A stretch of DNA of 64,000 nucleotides from Trichoplax sp. H2 (lineage: Eukaryota; Placozoa; Uniplacotomia; Trichoplacea): positions 1 to 64,000 of the forward strand of contig NOWV01000089.1 of NCBI GenBank assembly GCA_003344405.1, given 5' to 3'. How positions within the stretch are numbered: the first letter of the stretch is position 1; each line of letters begins with the position of its first letter. Under the pieces are notes generated by a model. It did no database searches, was not told the DNA's origin, and saw only the letters and a list, made by a program, of their open reading frames with translations. The translations under genes and the position numbers were made by a program. Positions 62,187-64,000 of this stretch are shown piece by piece.

Positions 62187-62315
62187 ATGTCTGATTTTAA
62201 GATGTGCGTTAGTTGCTGTAGTAACCTAAATGAGGTATTGAATGAATCAGGTGCTGTAGAGTGTATAAGATGTCAATGCAAATATAAAGCAGTCCAGTAC
62301 ACTGACAATCGCTGA
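62187..62315 (+). CDS. Possible first exon of RNA polymerase I subunit RPA12
   Basis: A 42-codon frame starting MSDFKMCVSCCSNL and containing VECIRCQCKY. The CxxC...CIRC spacing and the L/V positions match the N-terminal zinc ribbon of RPA12/POLR1H (ZNRD1; human CSDCGSVL...VTCIRCGFN). A usable donor GTACAC lies at 62297 inside the frame. The C-terminal TFIIS-like ribbon (RSADEGxTxFYxC) is not found in the remaining 1.7 kb, so either the gene continues past the window or this is a lone exon or pseudogene. Confidence 0.4.
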   Translation: MSDFKMCVSCCSNLNEVLNESGAVECIRCQCKYKAVQYTDNR

Positions 62316-63447
62316 ACTTTGTATAATTATATACGAGTAATCGGTATATTTTACACCTCCAGTTTACTCATATACATCACGGTTACTGAGTGCAAAGTCT
62401 GCAACATGTCGGATCCTCTTACGTATTATTTTGTTGGCAAATAGTTCTATGCACAACTTGATGAATTGTGGTCGACATCATCATAGATTGTACTGTAAAC
62501 GACTATTCAAGCCAAATCACCTATCCCCAGCGCTGATATCTCTTTTATAGAGAGCAATTGGTTACTAGTCGTTAACGATAGGACTAATCGATCTCATAAG
62601 CCAACATTGTCGAATTTCCCGGTCTTTACAAGTTGAAACACCTTGGAACTCGTAGCTGAAGTTGTGAATTGAATCAATGGTGTAATGTTACCGTTATTGA
62701 TGGCCCATTGTTAATCCTCTTTCAAGCAAGCGTCTCTGTAATTATAACCTTAGAACTGTACACTTCGGTTTAACAGAATAAGAATAATAAGAGAAAATCA
62801 TGGGTTAGATGTCCAGTTGTACGCGTAACTGATTATGCCACAGGATAATATATATCTAATGTTAACGTAGATTGTGTACACTAGAACCTACGATGCATTT
62901 GTCAAGTGTCAAATGGAAATGTATTAGATGTATAATCCTCGGTAAATGCGGCAAATGGAATTCTATGTTTAAGTATAAAAACAACCAAAGTATAATAAAA
63001 TTGATAGAAGAACTGCGTAGAAAGATAATTCATACCGTATGTAAGTAAAACTTGTATTTTACATTAGCAAATAGCGACTTGTATCATCTTGAATTGCAGT
63101 GAAGTCGATCAGGAGGAACGCGTAACTTACTGTATTAGGGCGTTGACTACGGTTGATGATTTGTCATTTAATCTGTTGGATCGGTCATCAATAGTATTTT
63201 ACAAGCATTGTAATTGAATAATCGATGCTATTCTATGGTTTGCTTTTTAATGTCGCATGATAAAGTACAGTACTTCATCACTTCTCTAACAATTAATAAA
63301 ATATCAAGTTTACATTACAGTGTACAATGACGGTTATTAGCTTTTGATCTTGTAGGTTAGAGACTTTAGCGGAGAGAGAGAGAGACTAGTTTAATTCCTG
63401 TCGATTCGGGTATGCTTAGCCTTGAATGAGTCACCGACTGTTGATCG
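62316..63447. other. Intergenic, nothing recognised
   Basis: AT-rich DNA with a GAGAGA run at 63374-63384 and a few GTAC half-palindromes. No exon or RNA recognised. Confidence 0.4.
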
Positions 63448-63639
63448 TTAAGTATAGTATGAAGAAAAGAAAACTACACTCAACAGAAAGATAAAAAATC
63501 CAATGATGATACCGTTTGATGATGTTGATTCTGCTTCTTGACACTTGGCAATTCCACGTTCCGCTTTTAGCTTAATTTTTTCTTTCTTTTTATGATTTGC
63601 GGTAACGCACGTACGCGTTGATTGATGTTGACCACTTGG
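63448..63639 (-). CDS. 3' exon of a small Lys-rich tail-anchored protein
   Basis: The frame runs from an acceptor-like gcatag (63640-63645) to TAA and encodes 63 residues. It reads TANHKKKEKIKLKAERGIAK, then a Ser/Glu linker and a C-terminal hydrophobic segment NGIIIGFFIFLLSVVFF ending SSYYT. Basic helix plus RG.(V)AK plus C-terminal anchor resembles the RAMP4/SERP ER-stress protein layout, but identity is low and I do not assign it. There is no Met in the exon. Upstream, an in-frame ATG (MPSSRLSSKALAPTIQA) is separated from it only by a TAG stop at 63640-63642. Either a 5' exon lies elsewhere, or the copy is broken. Confidence 0.4.
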   Translation of the reverse strand, partial: PSGQHQSTRTCVTANHKKKEKIKLKAERGIAKCQEAESTSSNGIIIGFFIFLLSVVFFSSYYT

Positions 63640-64000
63640 CTATGCCTGTATCGTTGGAGCAAGGGCTTTTGAAGAGAGTCTTGAACTTGGCATACAATAA
63701 ATCTTGAGAGTCTTCAATCCAAACTCCAAACGTTCATTGAATGGCGAGTAAGTCAGGTTGAATATTGGGGCATCCTTGAAAAAAGAATCCAATCAAGTCA
63801 AATCAAAGCAGTTAATCTTGAATCTCCAACTGTACAGTAAACGTTTCCACCCGTAAAGAAACTGAAATGGGCGTAAGTTTACATTGTACAGTACAGCTAC
63901 AAGGATGTTGCAGTCTGTAGAGTAGATCATCCAGTCAGTGTCGAGTAACTACCGTGTTATTAGGGAGATAGACTAGTGACTACAGTAAACAGAGGCTGAC
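63640..64000. other. Right edge of window
   Basis: No complete feature. Contains the ATG-led open stretch just upstream of the tail-anchored exon on the minus strand, and a GTAC palindrome (gtacagtac) at 63887-63895. Confidence 0.35.

Overview
This 64-kb window is AT-rich nuclear DNA from an animal. The genes have many exons with GT-AG introns, mostly 50-150 bp long. The encoded proteins (NEK9, exportin-5, a PALS1-type MAGUK, CINP, ZCRB1, TTL, SLC35C1) form a metazoan set. High intron density, small introns, closely packed genes and low GC suggest an early-branching animal, most likely a placozoan (Trichoplax/Hoilungia type). That assignment is inference. All exon models were built by hand from splice signals, reading phase and remembered family sequences; no alignment was run.

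Layout, left to right. 1-671: a 72/84-bp minisatellite that keeps a frame open. 1524-3600 (+): EXOSC5/RRP46. 4420-5560: diverged tandem repeat. 5911-15757 (+): NEK9, 30 exons. 17258-19063 (-): intronless ZC2HC1-family zinc-finger gene. 19101-22242: three orphan exon-like segments (+). 22767-24728 (-): CINP. 24729-28402: repeat-bearing intergenic DNA with a 103-bp triplicate and a long hairpin. 28403-30460 (-): ZCRB1 (U11/U12-31K). 31422-39981 (+): exportin-5, about 36 exons, one of them flanked by an apparent U12-type AT-AC intron. 41306-44312 (-): a secreted-leader, Ser/Thr-rich single-pass membrane protein that I do not recognise. 44335-45590: GTAC-palindrome-rich spacer with a ~311-bp tandem duplication. 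45727-48009 (+): V-ATPase subunit D. 48559-48896 (+): possible two-exon micropeptide. 49169-51577 (-): GDP-fucose transporter SLC35C1. 52909-55448 (+): tubulin tyrosine ligase. 56242-61493 (-): PALS1-like MAGUK with what looks like an extra N-terminal PDZ domain. 62187-62315 (+): a possible first exon of the Pol I subunit RPA12. 63448-63639 (-): end of a small Lys-rich tail-anchored protein.

The genes are mostly housekeeping and do not form one pathway. Several neighbours are head-to-head and share short spacers (ZCRB1/XPO5, mucin-like/ATP6V1D, SLC35C1/TTL, and ZC2HC1/the orphan exons). Those spacers are where overlapping TACTGTACAGTA-type palindromes concentrate. The most notable observations are the AT-AC intron in XPO5 beside a gene for a U11/U12 snRNP protein, the extra PDZ on the PALS1-like gene, the palindrome family at gene 5' ends, and several small unexplained exons.
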